Shown piece after piece: positions 23,766 to 36,400 of a stretch of DNA of 64,000 bases. Below the pieces are notes generated by a model that saw only the letters and a list, made by a program, of their open reading frames with translations, searched no databases and was not told where the DNA came from. The stretch's first letter is position 1, and every line of letters begins with the position of its first letter. This DNA comes from Hansfordia pulvinata. Its lineage: Eukaryota; Ascomycota; Sordariomycetes; Xylariales. Location of the stretch: assembly GCA_006538405.1 (NCBI GenBank), contig BJKQ01000002.1, positions 2,728,001-2,792,000 of the forward strand. Reading direction: 5' to 3'. The position numbers were made by a program, and so were the translations under genes.

Positions 23766-24370
23766 GATTGTGAATATCTGTGCGGGCTGTGTGCCCGAGT
23801 TGCGACAAGGGGGAGGGAGGGTGAGATTGACGCGGACTCGGGGAGTCGTCGAAGCCGAGAGCGTGGGTGCGAAAGGGGGGGAGGCGGCTGTAGAGGATGC
23901 GATGCGATGCGATAGAAGGAGGGAAAGAAGAAGCTGTCTGTCCTGTCGTCGCCGGGAAGCGGGATCTCGCGCGCGTTCGGTAGGCAAAGCCGAAGTGTCG
24001 CGCGGTGTCGGGTGAGCCGAAGGCAAGAAATTTGGGCGAGATGGACCGTGCACACCGGTGATTATAAGGCGCTTGCGACTGCGGTGGTACGTATTTTGGG
24101 AAGACAGGCAGCAGGAGTACGAGTACGAGAGCATCTTTCGAGGCCCGATAAGCCGGATAAGAGGTTGCGCCCCACCGAAACTTTTCAGTGGGAGCGACGA
24201 GGCAGGTCAGCCACTCTAAGGGTAGATCTTGCGGCAGCGGCGCCCCAGAAGACTTTCATGCTCCCGGCCTTGTCTGCGTGTCACTCCCCGACCTCACACC
24301 CTCTCCCTCCACCACCACCGCCGCCGTTCTCGAGATCCGCCCTGCCAGTTCTCTCTGGCTAGCCGGCAAA
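23766..24370. promoter_or_regulatory. Shared divergent promoter of TIM14 and RLP24
   Basis: The 605 bp between the two start codons must hold both promoters. It contains a C/T-rich tract before the RLP24 ATG (about 24290–24330), its purine-rich counterpart on the TIM14 side, one TACGAGTA at 24118, and GATGCGATGC repeats near 23896–23912. Confidence 0.6.
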
Positions 24371-25325
24371 ATGAGGTATGTTCCCCAGCAGCGAGCGCCT
24401 CGGGCTCCCCCCGGCCCCGCGAGGCCCGTCTCGTCCCTCTCCCCAACCGTGAGAGGGGTTCAACATGAGCAGCTGCCGCTGACCCCTACCCCCTCGCCCG
24501 CAGAGTCGAGACGTGTTACTTCTGCTCCCGCCCTGCCTACCCGGGCAAGGGCATCCAGTTTGTCCGCTCAGATGCCAAGGTCTTCCGCTTCTGCCGGAGG
24601 TAAGTCGTCTCCCTTCCCGGTGAAAAAAGGTGCCAGACGCTGACTTGTACCGGCAGTAAATGCCACAAGAACGTGAGTCTCCCAGATATAGATACGCACG
24701 AATTCGCTGCGACAGCCTCGGGCCTTTGTGCGCCCATATGCAGCCACCTGCACACTCGGAGAACGGACCTGAAAACTGACATGTCGCCCTCCCATTTTAG
24801 TTCAAGATGAAGCGTAACCCGCGCAAGCTGAAGTGGACCAAGGCCTTCCGCAAGGCCGCCGGCAAGGAGATGACGGTCGACTCGACGCTGCAGTTTGCGG
24901 CCCGCCGCAACGTGCCCGTGCGCTACAACCGCGACCTGGTGGCCAAGACGATCAAGGCCATGGAGCGCATCACCGAGATCCGCGCCAAGCGCGAGCGCGT
25001 CTTCTACCGCCGCCGCATGGCCGGCAAGCGCGCCCGCGAGCTCGCCGCCGACCGCAAGCTCGTCGCCACCCACGCCCACCTCCTGCCCAAGATGCGCGGC
25101 TCCGAGCGCCGCCGCCTCGCCCTCGAGCAGGGCCTCGACCAGCGCGACATCGACGAGCTCGAGCAGCAGAACGCCGCCGCCCTCGCCGGCAAATCCAACA
25201 AGCTCTTCGGCAAGGAGAAGATGCGCCAGCGCGTCCGCCTCGACGGCGGTGTCGACGTGGTCGGCGAGTCGGCCGCCGCGGGCGGCGACGACGACGACAA
25301 CGACATGGAGGTCGACTCGGAATAG
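24371..25325 (+). CDS. RLP24: RLP24, ribosome biogenesis protein (L24-like)
   Basis: Nucleolar placeholder for ribosomal protein eL24 in pre-60S particles; in yeast it recruits the AAA-ATPase Drg1, which removes it in the cytoplasm. Four exons, 24371–24375 (only 5 bp: ATG AG), 24504–24599, 24657–24672 (16 bp) and 24801–25325, give 213 residues. The zinc finger is C6-x2-C9…C32-x3-C36 ([11 protein letters not shown]…FCRSKCHKN) and is assembled across three junctions, which confirms the micro-exons. Then follow [21 protein letters not shown] and the Lys/Arg-rich body. A C-terminal extension beyond eL24 (about 150–213) ends in an acidic stretch [12 protein letters not shown], the Rlp24-specific feature. 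Confidence 0.96.
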
Positions 25326-26708
25326 ACGGTCGAGGAAAGGAAGAGCGATATTGCGTGGCGGTCTTTACCGGGACTCCGGAGGGCAGGGCTGGGAGACGCA
25401 ACCACCCTTTGCCCACATTGAGGGCTGGTCTGATCCCCTTCCACCCGGGGAAAAGACCACCAGCACTGCCACGCCACGGCCGCGAAAAGGGGCGAGCAGA
25501 CGTGACGACGAATGGGATTTATGGCGTTCCGGGTTTCTGAATTCTTCTCGCTTTCCGCTGCATGTTGGTTTCATTTGAGTGGTCATTTACTTCTGAAACA
25601 GAGAAGGAAAAACGCAACCAGCCCATCATGACCTTCTCATTCTCCCCGGCCTGCTGAACCCGCTTCTGTTCGACGTGCCAGCCGGCGACGGCGCGGCTGA
25701 GACACGGCGCGATCCGAGAACCGGGAACCGCCATTGCAACGTGCACGACCTGGATGGATGCTCTGGGCCTCAAGGCGGCGTGCCCAGGAGAGCGTCAGAA
25801 CGTAGGTGCAAGTAAGCGCGAACGTGCCGGGCTGCGCGCTGTCGAAAGACAGATCGCGCCGGGAAGACGGCGTGCGGATAAAGCATGATACCACGAAAAC
25901 TCAATTAGACTGCTCAACGTAACCACTTCTTCCCACATTCCAGCGTGACCCTTGTGCGTTTTTGAACTTTTCCTTACACCTGCCCTCGCCGCACCTTCAA
26001 CTCGGCCACTCTCAAGAGGCTGCTGCAGCCTTGATATCTGATGCGGAGCTGTTTTTCTCAATCATGGGGAACTTTGATCGTGAATTTAGAAGACCCTGGA
26101 GAAGGCAGTACTTTTGCGTTGCTTACTGCCCATGCAAACGGTGAAAGGACTAGACTGTAGTTCAGAATACAAATAGTGTAGGCAAGTTTACTCCAAATCG
26201 ACAGCATCGGCCTGTGTTTTCCGCCAGCCAGCCATTCAAATAGATTCCGATTGTCTACTCAAAACCCACTCGAGAGCTGCCTGCCTAGTCGTTTTCCCAT
26301 TAAGCCTCTTGCCCCGGCGACACCTGCGCTCTCCTCCAAGCCATGCTTTACCACCCCACTGTCGCGTGCTGCACATCTGTGCGCCGGCTGAACCGACCCA
26401 AAGCTCCAAACGCCCGGGACCAGGGGATATAGAGAGAAATGACGGAAAATGGAAAGAAAGAAACAAAGCCAGCAGAAATCCGCCTTCCTCCCTCGTCCCC
26501 CATGAATTTTACACCTCTTACGATCTCCCAACCATTATCTCGGGCTTGGACTGCTGACGCTGTATGCATAGAAGGCTTCCCACCTCCACCATCCTTCTCC
26601 AGAACGCTCGGCATGTCGGCCGCACCCTTTCCCGAGCGTTGCCTGCGCTGTCCGCCGCGAAGATAGGAGTGGCGAGGAGGTGCCGCCACAGCATCACGAA
26701 TGCGCTTC
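25326..26708. other. Intergenic, convergent 3' regions
   Basis: Space between the 3' ends of RLP24 and the minus-strand membrane protein gene. The DNA is more AT-rich than its surroundings (25560–26560), fitting 3' UTRs. I see no coding exon. Confidence 0.55.
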
Positions 26709-28100
26709 TCAGACGTTGCCGACAACACCCAGACCCAGGCCGGTCAGCAAGGTGGCGAGAACCCAGACGCTGGCCCAGGCGAGAGCGCCGGGAGTCTCGA
26801 CACCCAAAACTCCGAGGCGGGTCTGGAGGGTCGTGTTGACGCCCGAGACCACGGCCAGCAGGGCGGTGCGGACGACGACAACCTTGGTCTGTCCGGACCA
26901 CGCCCACAGGTTCCAGCGCACAGTCTCGCCGAGCGTGGCGGTGACAGGGTCGAAGCCGGCGAGGCGCCCGCCGTTGCTGTTCTCAGCGACAGCCGACGCA
27001 GGCACGAAGACGAAAGTGCGCGCGGCGAAGCCGAGCACCAGGGTCGTCGGCAGGAGGCCCACCCAGGTGGCCTCGTGGGCGGCCGCCAGCGACGGCAGGT
27101 CGCGGAAGTAGGTCACGAGGCACAGGGGAAGGTAGGTCGCGTAGGCGAAGAAGAGGGCGACGCTGTAAATGGCACCGGCCAGCAGAGTGGTCAAGAGGGC
27201 GATGGGGCGGTCGGCGACAATATCGGCGTTGGGGCCGGGTGTGAGACCAGCGGGGTTGGCGTGCGCCTTGGAGAGCGGGCGCAGCAGCCTGAAGGGCACG
27301 TACGCCGCGATCGTCTCGATGGCCATGGTGATCAGGAGTGCCGACACGGGAGTCTCGTAGAAGGCGTACAGAAGGTAGAGCTGTTCCGCGGTAATCGTCA
27401 GCTGCTGGGTCGGCCGAACCAGGCAAAGCGAGCCTTGACATGGTTTGACGAAGCGAAAGGGGAAACCTACCGGCGGGCCCTGCGAGAGCAGACTCATAGC
27501 CGCAAGATCGTAACCGTCATAGTTGCCGTACCAGCCCAGAGCGAGCTCGAATCTAACGCGCGCGGGGGTCAGCTGCTGAATGCGCATAGTGGAGTGGATT
27601 CACCACCGAGGCAAGGGAATAGGGGACAGGACTCACACTCTCCAGGCGAGCAGGATGCCCATCTCGGAAGGCCCCTCGAGAACACGGGCATGAGGGGCGA
27701 GGACCGCCTTGGCCCAGGGATGGGCGAGGGAATGGCCGAGGGCAGAGAGGGCGAGACTCAGGACGGCGACGAGGGGGAACTGAGCGGCGCGAGGCAGCTT
27801 GGAGGGGCTGGGAATGGCATCGGCTGCGGTCGTGGTGGTGACGACGGGGCCCTCGGCCTTGGAGAGGGTGACGACGGAGGTGGTGGGCTTCAGATCCTCG
27901 ACGAGAGCCTTGACACCGGCGGCCGAGGCTTCGGTGGCGGCGGCCTCCGCGGCGGCGGCGGTTTCGGCGTCGCTGGGTGCAGAGGCCGAAACGGACTCAA
28001 GGCCGGGGCTGCTCTGGCCACTCGCGGGAGCAGTGCGGTCAGTGGCCGTGGAGACGGCCTCGGCCTTGTCCTGCTTCCGTGACCGGGTCGCGCGCGGCAT
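26709..28100 (-). CDS. Multi-pass membrane protein, conserved-looking, function unknown
   Basis: Exons complement 27637–28100, 27471–27552 and 26709–27404 give 413 residues with all phases closing. Residues 1–100 are polar and Ala/Thr/Ser-rich without structure. About six or seven hydrophobic segments follow: FPLVAVLSLALSALG (108–122), SALLITMAIETIAAYVPF, LLTTLLAGAIYSVALFFAYATY, GLLPTTLVLGFAARTFVFV, VVVVRTALLAVVSGV and WASVWVLATLLTGLGLGVVG. Exon 2 encodes a conserved-looking FELALGWYGNYDGYDLAAMS between segments. I do not recognise the family. The start at 28100 is the first ATG in this frame giving a plausible N-terminus. A 460-residue ORF on the opposite strand is its shadow. Confidence 0.8.
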
Positions 28101-30668
28101 GATGGCGACTTGAGGCGCGGCGGCGTGCTGCGACTGGCGCGGAGGGTCGAGGTGGAAAGAAGATGATGTTGCGCGAGGGCAGAGAAGGAGACGGCGGCAG
28201 GCTTTGCGATTGACAGTGTGCACGCGCCAATCTGAGACCTGGTCGAAGCGGAGCTGTCGTGGAGGTGACCGTAATAGCAGTCCAAGTATGCGACGGGGAT
28301 GGTGCAGGTGGTGGGCGAGGAGGGAGGGATGGACGAGGCGAGGAAGTGTGCGACAGCTGGTCGGCGCAAAACAGTCTACGAGTGGATGACGAGGTACGGA
28401 GTGCTGGGTTAGGTGGTGGTTACCTATTTTAGAGCTCCAGGTGACCACAGTGGCCTCCTCGAGATACCTGGAGGTAGTACGGGCACAATGACATCTCGCG
28501 AGGTACTGCTGGGGATCAAGCCTTGTACCTCTTGCTCTACGGGCAGCCAGCGTGAGGAAAGTGGGAGGCGGAAAAAAACTGGCAAGAGCCAGCCCGATAA
28601 TCGAGATCTGCCCTGCGCCTGCAGTGCAGCGCTGATCGGCTGTCCTCAGAGAGAAGGAGCAGCAGCTGCAGCTGCGGTGACGTCGAGCCCCCGTCCCTAC
28701 CTCAGGTGCTCGCTTTGCGGGCAGGTGTGCCAGAAGGTACGGAGTAGGTAGCGGACACCTAGAACCAGCGCCCTGACCCGCACTGGTAGCGCAGGTTGGC
28801 TGTACGGTTACAACGTGTCGAGACCAGGGCCTCTCGTCGCCCCGCCAACGGATGATTTAGCATGTGGATACTCGCAGTCCCACGGATAGGTACCTACGAG
28901 CTCGTCCTCGTGAGAGTACTCGCACGAGCTTTCGGAGCCCATCTGCGAAGACAATCCCCCCCCCCCCCCCCCCCCCCACCGCGGGTCCCTGCTACCTTTC
29001 CCGAGCTACGGATACCATTCGTCACCATCCGGCTCACAGGCTCTTCCGCTTCACCAACCGATAGAATCGAGACTCACAGATGACTGACCGCATGGGTGGG
29101 AGCGCGCTAGCTTCTTTATTCTCTTTCGAGCCGTACTTGAAGTCGAGAAATGAATGGTCATTCTCAATTCTGTACGCAGCAGGTTGCGGAGGTACCAGAC
29201 GAGAACATGCACTCAATTAAGAGCTGCATGCCGCCCGGTGAGACTACACCAGATCCGTACCTTACCTATTGTTTACTCGAGTAGCAACTGGCTTTTGCGC
29301 GTGCCTCGCTTCGGCACCCAGCCACCGGCCAAGGCAAGCCGACGGCAACCCCACCAACCTAACACCTACGAGCGCTCGCAAAGACCAATTGGCACCAGCA
29401 CGCCCAGCAGGTCGCTAAGGTTGTCTTGGAGGACCCTTGTTTCGGTACTGCCCTGTCCTAACCTCGCCGGCTCTCTACCTCGTCCGCTCTTCTTATTACT
29501 TCTTGGCTGCTCGCCTTGAAGCCACAGAGACGCCGTGAGCTTGCTCAGCGGCCCCTCGACTCAGACTACTCGTACCATGCCGTGTCACCTACCTTTCAAC
29601 TCAGATATACCTCTGGACGCTCGGCACACCATAAATGGAGTATAGCTATTGGTCCTCCTCCCAGCCATGCTAGCCGGAGCTTTACAGATCGGCGAGCAGA
29701 GAACCATGCCTGGGGGATTGCAAAATAAGTGGCTCTAGAGCTGCGGAAGGAGAAAAAAAAAAGTCCCCTAGCAGAGATTTCACCGACAGCCAATCTTTCT
29801 GTTCCGGTTACCCATCAATGAAAAGGGCCCAATCCCGGCTGCTCTTTTCTTCATCTTCCCTCCAACTTCCACCATATATCTCTTCGCTTTGAAACCCAGC
29901 ATTCATCCATCTATCGGTCAACCATGCGAACACTTCGTTGGCGACAACCCCACGCGCCCTAAGCTGGTAGCACGCCGGCGGACCGCACCAAAGCAACAAC
30001 CTTTTTGCCTATCCAGCAACGATGGTCGTGGCCCAAGAAGCCAATCGCCGCATAATCTAGCAACATGGCTGCCGACCTCCAGCGCGCTTGACGAATGACG
30101 AAAGGACTTATTGAATATTGATCCCCTCCGTTCCATGCCCGAGCTTGAAAAGCAGTGTTTCTCCCAGAAGACGATGGCGAAGCAGTACCCAGAGGATTTC
30201 TCCAAGGGTCGGTTCCTGCCCGACTGCCGACACTATCACTTTCGCAATGCACGAGCCAAACCACGCCACGGTCATGTTACAGGTCGATTGATTGGTTGGT
30301 ATGGGCTATATACATGCTTTGCCTCATCCTCGATCCGTCAGATGTCGTGTCCGACTTCATCGGTGCGGTGTTTGCTCGACGCTCACAGTCGATGCTTCCT
30401 TTAACCTCGTGAGGGCCTACTCGCCGGCGGTTACCGACCGTCCTCTGCGAGCACCCCTCACTCTTCGGTGCCAAGTTTCGGCTGGCGGAGCAAACCACCT
30501 CCTTTACTACAAGTCCTCATATGGGCTGGGCAAGGGTCGGGGAAATAAAATAGAGAAAAATAGGTCGGGCACACCATGTCATGTACGCATGCATGTCGAT
30601 CCGGGTATGCCGATGCAAACCCCGCGCTAATTGCGCGAGGACATCTCACGCAAGCCGGCATAGCTGCA
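28101..30668. other. Gene-free stretch with C22 run
   Basis: No recognisable gene. It includes the presumed promoter of the membrane protein (28101–28500), one AGGTACCT (28888), one TACTCGTA (29567) and a 22-C run at 28956–28977. The part nearest 30668 should hold the 3' UTR of the zinc-finger gene. Confidence 0.55.
28956..28977. repeat. C22 homopolymer
   Basis: Twenty-two uninterrupted C on the plus strand in intergenic DNA. Confidence 0.9.
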
Positions 30669-32443
30669 TCAGTCTTCCATGCGACCAAACATCAGGTCGT
30701 CATCCTCCTCGCTGCCGCGGGCTCGAGAGCGAGAGTCGAAGTCATCGTCGTCGCCCATGACACTGTCTTCGCTCTCATCCATCTTGACTTCCCGGGACGG
30801 CGTCGGCCCGCCTCGCGTGAAGCTCTCAGGCATTTGTCTGGAAGGGAAGCTGTTGATGAAGCTGGTGCTCGTGTAGGAAGCTTGGTCCATGTACTGCGCA
30901 GGCAGCGGGGGCACCGGTGGCGCATCGACCGGGAGCCGGGAATCGCGGCCCCCGTTGCTGTTGAAGCTGCAACTCAGCAATTCCACGGCCGCTGCAAGAT
31001 CACGGTCATCCTGGCCGGTTGTGTTGCGACCAGACGACAGCGGGCGGCGGTCGGAGCTGCCATGACGGTTGTGGCTATAGCCTGAGCCATTGGCAGTGCT
31101 GTTGGGGAATAAGAAGCCAGATCCTGATTGTTGAGACCTCGAAAGGCTGAAGCCGCTGCCGCTGCTCAGTCTCTTGGAGCTGTCGTGGGTGAAGCTCTCA
31201 GACTGCGGCGGGGGGTCGTGTCGGCGGAGCTGCGGCCATCGGCGTGCTCAGAATAGCCTGACGCCGCCGGCGAGGCCGAGTCGGCGTCGCTGGTGAAATC
31301 CTTGGCAGAATCCGGGGGCGTCGTGTCAGAGTCGGGCTTGACGTTCATCTGCACCAGAACCGAAGCAGCCTCGAGGAGTTGGACCTGTTGGTGTTTGGAG
31401 ATGAGGAGCTTGGAGGTGTAGTTCCATTCGGGCGTGTGCTCCCACCTGTCCAGCGAAAAAGGGTCAACAAGCGGTTCACGAGGCAATTATTCGGGTCTTA
31501 GGAGAGCAGGGCTGGCGGCGGCATCTCGGTCCTTGACCTTTCATCACAATTGCACTATGCAGCGGCGACCGGGGCGGAGAAGATGATGGTGACGAGGGGC
31601 TTTGGTGGGGCGACGGGCGAGGGGGTGGGCACGAACAAATGCTTGGTCAGACAGCTGCTGTGCTTGTATCCTTTGCCACACTTCTCGCACTTGAGCTCGA
31701 CGCGGTTGGATTTCTTGCCGTCCTTGGTAAGCGGCTGGCCGTCACTTGCTCGTCGCACGCGGGCCTTGTCCGAACCGCCGGCGCCTTCTTCGGCGGACAT
31801 CTCGTCGTCGATGGCACTGCTGGGGGCTTGCGCCTTGGCCCCTCCCGCGAAGTTGCTTGTTGTGGGCAGACTCGCGGGCGGCGAGGGCAGGCTACCAGCC
31901 AAGGCGGACCGAGCAGCAGCCACCGACTTGGAAATGGTGCCGCGGCGTTGGCCACCGATTGGCAGGGGAGCGACCTTGTCACCAGCCTCATTGAGGGCGG
32001 CAGCAACAGCGGCGATGTTGGCGGCAGAGTTGGTCATGCTCTTGCGGCGGTTCACGCGGTTGTTGGCATTGAGAGCGCCGGACAAGGCGGAGTGGTGAGA
32101 ACCGTTGCGGGTGTGTGTCGCGGGTCGGTTGGCTGAGAAGGAAGAAGGTGAGCCGGAGATGGAAGGGCGGCGTTGGGACAATGGCCTCGAAGCGGCCGGG
32201 ATCTCCTGTAACGGCAGCACGGGATATGGTCAGCAAGGCTGCAATGCGGTCTCTGAGTTGACAAACGCCAGGCGGAAACTAGAACCGGGACTCTGGAACT
32301 GGGGTATGAGGCGTCGTTGGGCCGGGACCAGACGAAGTTATGGTACGTCCTGAACTGGACTGTGCAGGTACGGGCGAGAGCGGAAGTAACCAGGCGGTAC
32401 ACGAGGGGGTGAAGATGGAGGAACTCACCTTTGAAGAGGCCAT
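30669..32443 (-). CDS. C2H2 zinc-finger protein, broken by one apparent frameshift
   Basis: Probable DNA-binding nuclear protein. Exons are complement 32429–32443 (MASSK only), 31637–32205 and 30669–31445. A single C2H2 finger, C178-x2-C181-x12-H194-x3-H198, is split by intron 2 between its two histidines (LTKH|LWEH), confirming that junction. The finger is followed by TPEWNYTSKLLISKHQQVQLLEAASVL. Flanks are Ser/Ala/Pro-rich; the end is acidic (MDESEDSVMGDDDDF). In exon 3 the zero frame stops at 31166, but the natural reading (TPPPQSESFTHDSSKRLSS onward) is resumed by one extra C in the run at 31210–31215, giving 453 residues. A 68-bp intron with a weak donor is the other option. Target genes unknown. 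Confidence 0.8.
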
Positions 32444-33431
32444 TGTCGGATAAGAGGGTGGTTCTGCTGGCGACGAGGGAATATGGCTCAGCAACCGTAC
32501 AACTCGTCCCACACGCTCGCAGTCAACGCGAGAGGGGACTGTATAAGACGGCCGGGAGAGCGGGCAGCAGTGAGTGTGGAGAGACGCGTCAGAGCGGAAG
32601 TTGCAGTGCAGGTCTGGTTGGTGGCAGCACGAGGTTGTCTTGTGTAGCAATAGAACAAGCAAGAAAAGAGAGGCAGAACCAGACAGTGAGCTGTGGGAGT
32701 GTGAGGTGGTAGCAAGCGGTCTCGTGGTGTTGTAGTTTGAAATGTAATAAAAGTGTATGGCGCTGAGCCACGAACAAGTGGACGAGAGGGAGCGACTGGG
32801 GAGCGGGTTGTGCGGTGCTGTGCGGGTGCAGGCGCAAGTGTGGACTGGGCTACGGGAATGAAGCCCGGTACATCTGAGAAGTCCTCTTGCGCAGATGCTG
32901 GCCCAAATGTACCTGTCTTCTAGCCACGCCCCGTACTGGCCTCCCTGCCCTATCTACAACCCCCGTGGGCACGAATGGAGGTCGCGGGTGGCTCTGGATA
33001 CGGAGCAGGTACGGGCACATCCATCGACGTATCTGGGGCCGCTGTACAAGCGGGAGGGGTGCAGGGAGGAGAACCTAACAGCCCGTCCGTAGCCCGGCAG
33101 TCCAGGCAGTGATGATGGGATACCTGGGTACGGCTTGCCGCTAGCTCATAGGTACCTTGAAGCTGAATCCACGCGGCGTTTATACAAGAGCGCCAGTCAA
33201 GCCCTTGTATCTAGCCGAGTCGAAGAGGCGCAGGCCTGGGTCCCACCGTATGGAACGGACCTCTAACGCCAGTACGAGCTGACACGGCTGAAGCATCCGT
33301 ACGACTGATAACGGTGGGTACCGCGGTCCATTCATTCACCTATTTCCAAAATTGTCGACCCAAAGGCAGCGACTAGCGATTGGTGATCGGTACCGGAATG
33401 TTGCGCGCGGGCCGCAGGCAGCCGCCAGGCA

Positions 33432-33470
33432 GACACACACACACACAGAGAGAGAGACAGAGAGAGAGAG
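33432..33470. repeat. CA/GA microsatellite
   Basis: A run of (AC)n passes into an (AG)n run with one interruption, in gene-free DNA. Confidence 0.85.
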
Positions 33471-36400
33471 GTCGCCTTGCACGGTCCATCGGTTAGAAAC
33501 CCGCCAGGTTTGTTGGTGTTGCTCCTGCTGTATGAACGCAGCTGCGACGGGACCAAGTGCGTCCGGCGCGGTACCGGATGGCGTCGTCCTCTCAGAGTAC
33601 ATAACCTCAGATGTTTGTTGTCCGATGGATGTCGGGACAGTAAACATGGCAGTACCTAACGACAGGCAGGCAGGGAACAACGAATCAATTCGCCACAAGC
33701 AAGGCCGCGCTTCTGTTTTTGTAAACGCTTCTGCCGCCTGGTGGTCTATGTCCCCTCGTCGCTTACTCGTCAAAGGAAGGTATGAGTAGACGCATCTAGT
33801 GGGGTGGTCAGAAAAGAATTACCTTACTGACCGGCACCTTTTTTTTTTTTTTAACAAATTCCTATCCCACGATCGATCTGGCGAAGCAACGCAATACAGA
33901 CCCAGAGACGGAGGTGACGGAGACTCGCGTTTAGCTGGAAGCAAGGTAAGGTTCTGTGCTTTCGTGGATGCCATCTGGTGGGTCGGGAGTCGTACGAAAC
34001 GGCATCCGCAGCCCCTGGCAAGTACCAGACGGGCACGGCAGCATGTGCCTGGCTCAGGTACTCTAGTACGGGTACTCGAGTCCCGTCTGGGTTTCGATTC
34101 ACCAGCGGATCCGTAATAGAGAAGACGTCCCGCAATCCTTTCCATGCAATCGCAATACCGTATGTGCCGTGCCGTTCGTGGTCTGCCACCACTGCCTCCC
34201 TTTGTCGCCTCTCCAGCAAGCAAGGACAGAGAAAGAGACACGACCCGCCGAACCTCACCTGGACGAGTCGAGCCGACGCCACAATCCAGATAGGCTAGAA
34301 CCGACGAGCCGGCGGGGGGGTCAGGTGGCCCTGCCACAGCTCGTGCTGGGCTGGAATGAGACTTTTGTTTGGGGTCACGGAGTCGCTGGTCATCAGGCAC
34401 GCTCGGCTTCCAAGGGTGTCTTCGCCCTTCTCCTATGACTCGACGGGCGAGCCCAGCAGTGGGTGTGTCGCAATCCTGCTGGACTCGCCCCCATCGTAGG
34501 CCGAGCGGGTTCGCGAGTACCTTAACCTACCTACGGTACCTTTTCGGATGCCGGTGCATCGTTATGTTGTGGGAGGGTGTGCAATCAAATCTCCACCAAG
34601 CCGACCTGACCCCGTGTACTGCGTACGAGTACTCCCTCCTACAAGCACAGCGCTTTCATGGATCCATTCGTGTTCATGACGAGAACGGATACTCCGCAAG
34701 TCGGCCGCGCTCCCGTCTCCCAGCTCTCCGGTCGTGCTGCACAGAGCTGGCGTTGGCGACAGCGACCAAGCTTCTAATTGCAGGACCTTTCATCTGGACA
34801 GCTAACAAGGCCCGAGCTTGAAGCGATGCGGCCGTGCTGCGACATCCGCGGCGGCAACACAGTGCATCACGGCCAGGAGGCAACCGGCGACGTCGCTCGC
34901 CATTGACCTTTCACTTATAAGAGTATGAATGTCAAGTCCGATCAGCCGCCGGACTCTTTGTCCCCACGCCGAAAGCCACGTCCAACAAGTCGAAAAGATG
35001 GCTTGAATTACACGCGTCGTCGTCGTCGTCGTTCCATGGGTGCAACACTTCCAGAGCAAGCCGTCACTTCAATTCAGTGCAAGGAACTCCAGCGCGCGAG
35101 ATTCTGTAAGAGACCCCAAGCAACTCTGGACTTCGTCTCAAGTCAACACACCAGTCCCGATCGTCAATCCCGGGCTTTTGATGCATGATTTTTCCCTCTT
35201 TTTCTTCAACAGCAACCGGACTACGAGTACGAGATACCGCATGCACGCGCGAGCGATCTTGCGAAGGAAGTATCTGCTGTGAACACACCAGCCAGACAGG
35301 CCAGGGCCTGTTGGGCCCCTCGGCTCGGATCGCTCTGCTCGTATATCACTACAGGTACCCCGCATGATGGTGGCACTGTGTCGGTCGTGGCGTCGACAGC
35401 ATTTTGGTCGTAGAGACAAAGACACGGACATGCACGACGGGCAAGATAGACACCGGTGGCCCGGCGCTTCTTTGAGTACCACTCGTTGACGGGGTTGTGG
35501 CCTTTTCGCAAAGTACGCGTAGGCAAGTTAGGGCTCAAGAACGGAGTACGAGTACTCGTGGCTTGCTGGGGCCCTCTCGGTCCGGTCCAGGCCTAATTCA
35601 AGTTAGATGGACTACGGCGAACTGTCTCTGCTCTTCACCGAGGTCGGCGTGCCCGGGCGCAAGCAGGCCGAGTTCCTGACCACGATCGCTTGGCTTGCAA
35701 TCCCAGTGTCATTGCCACCTAGTCGGGCCAAGCCCCCTTTTACCCTCTCGATCGGACCCTGAAGAACGAGTCGCGCAATTATCAAAAAAAAAAAATTTTT
35801 AAGAAATTGTTAATTGCTGTCTCCCTTCTCCTCTCCAGAGAAGAGAGTGAGGGGGCGAGAGGGGAAGCACACACGACGGACAGCCCCGAGCTGTAAAAGC
35901 CCCTGCAGCGGTCATTGGCAGGCGGGGGCCAATGGAGAGCGCCGCCGTACATCCCGTACCTGGTTCTCTGCAAGGGATAAGACACAATAGTCCGTATGCG
36001 ACGCACAGCTGATCAGTTCGGCGCGCGGCCTAGGCTCGGCAGAATCAGCTCGGGCTCTGCTTATTAGCACGAGCACCTACTGCCTACTCGTGCTGCCTTC
36101 ACGCACACACGCAAGAGGCCGAGCTACTAGCCATGCAAGTCCGGGTCGCTGGCACGCCAGCGTTGGACTGGACAAGCCGCCACGCCCAGGCTCCGTGGCT
36201 CCGCACGGGGTAAAAGAAGAGGGACCAACCTACCCACCTACCTTAGCCAGCTGGGCAGCATCGGGAGGAGCACGTCGGCGCTAACCTAGCCCTGGGCTTG
36301 CTAGAGTGTGGGGGAGGGCTAAGATGGACGTGGATGGCCATTCCCAGCAGCGCCGCTGGTCGCCGTTTCTGGAGTACCTGAAGGATGGAGCCGCTAATCC

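Noticed and set aside
24833..25578. Two 227–235-residue plus-strand ORFs
   Set aside because: Alternate-frame shadows of RLP24 exon 4, with Arg/Pro- or Ser/Ala-only composition.
26700..28082. 460-residue plus-strand ORF
   Set aside because: It is Gly/Arg/Glu-rich with no domain and lies wholly antisense to the spliced membrane protein, whose splice phases and hydrophobic segments are convincing.
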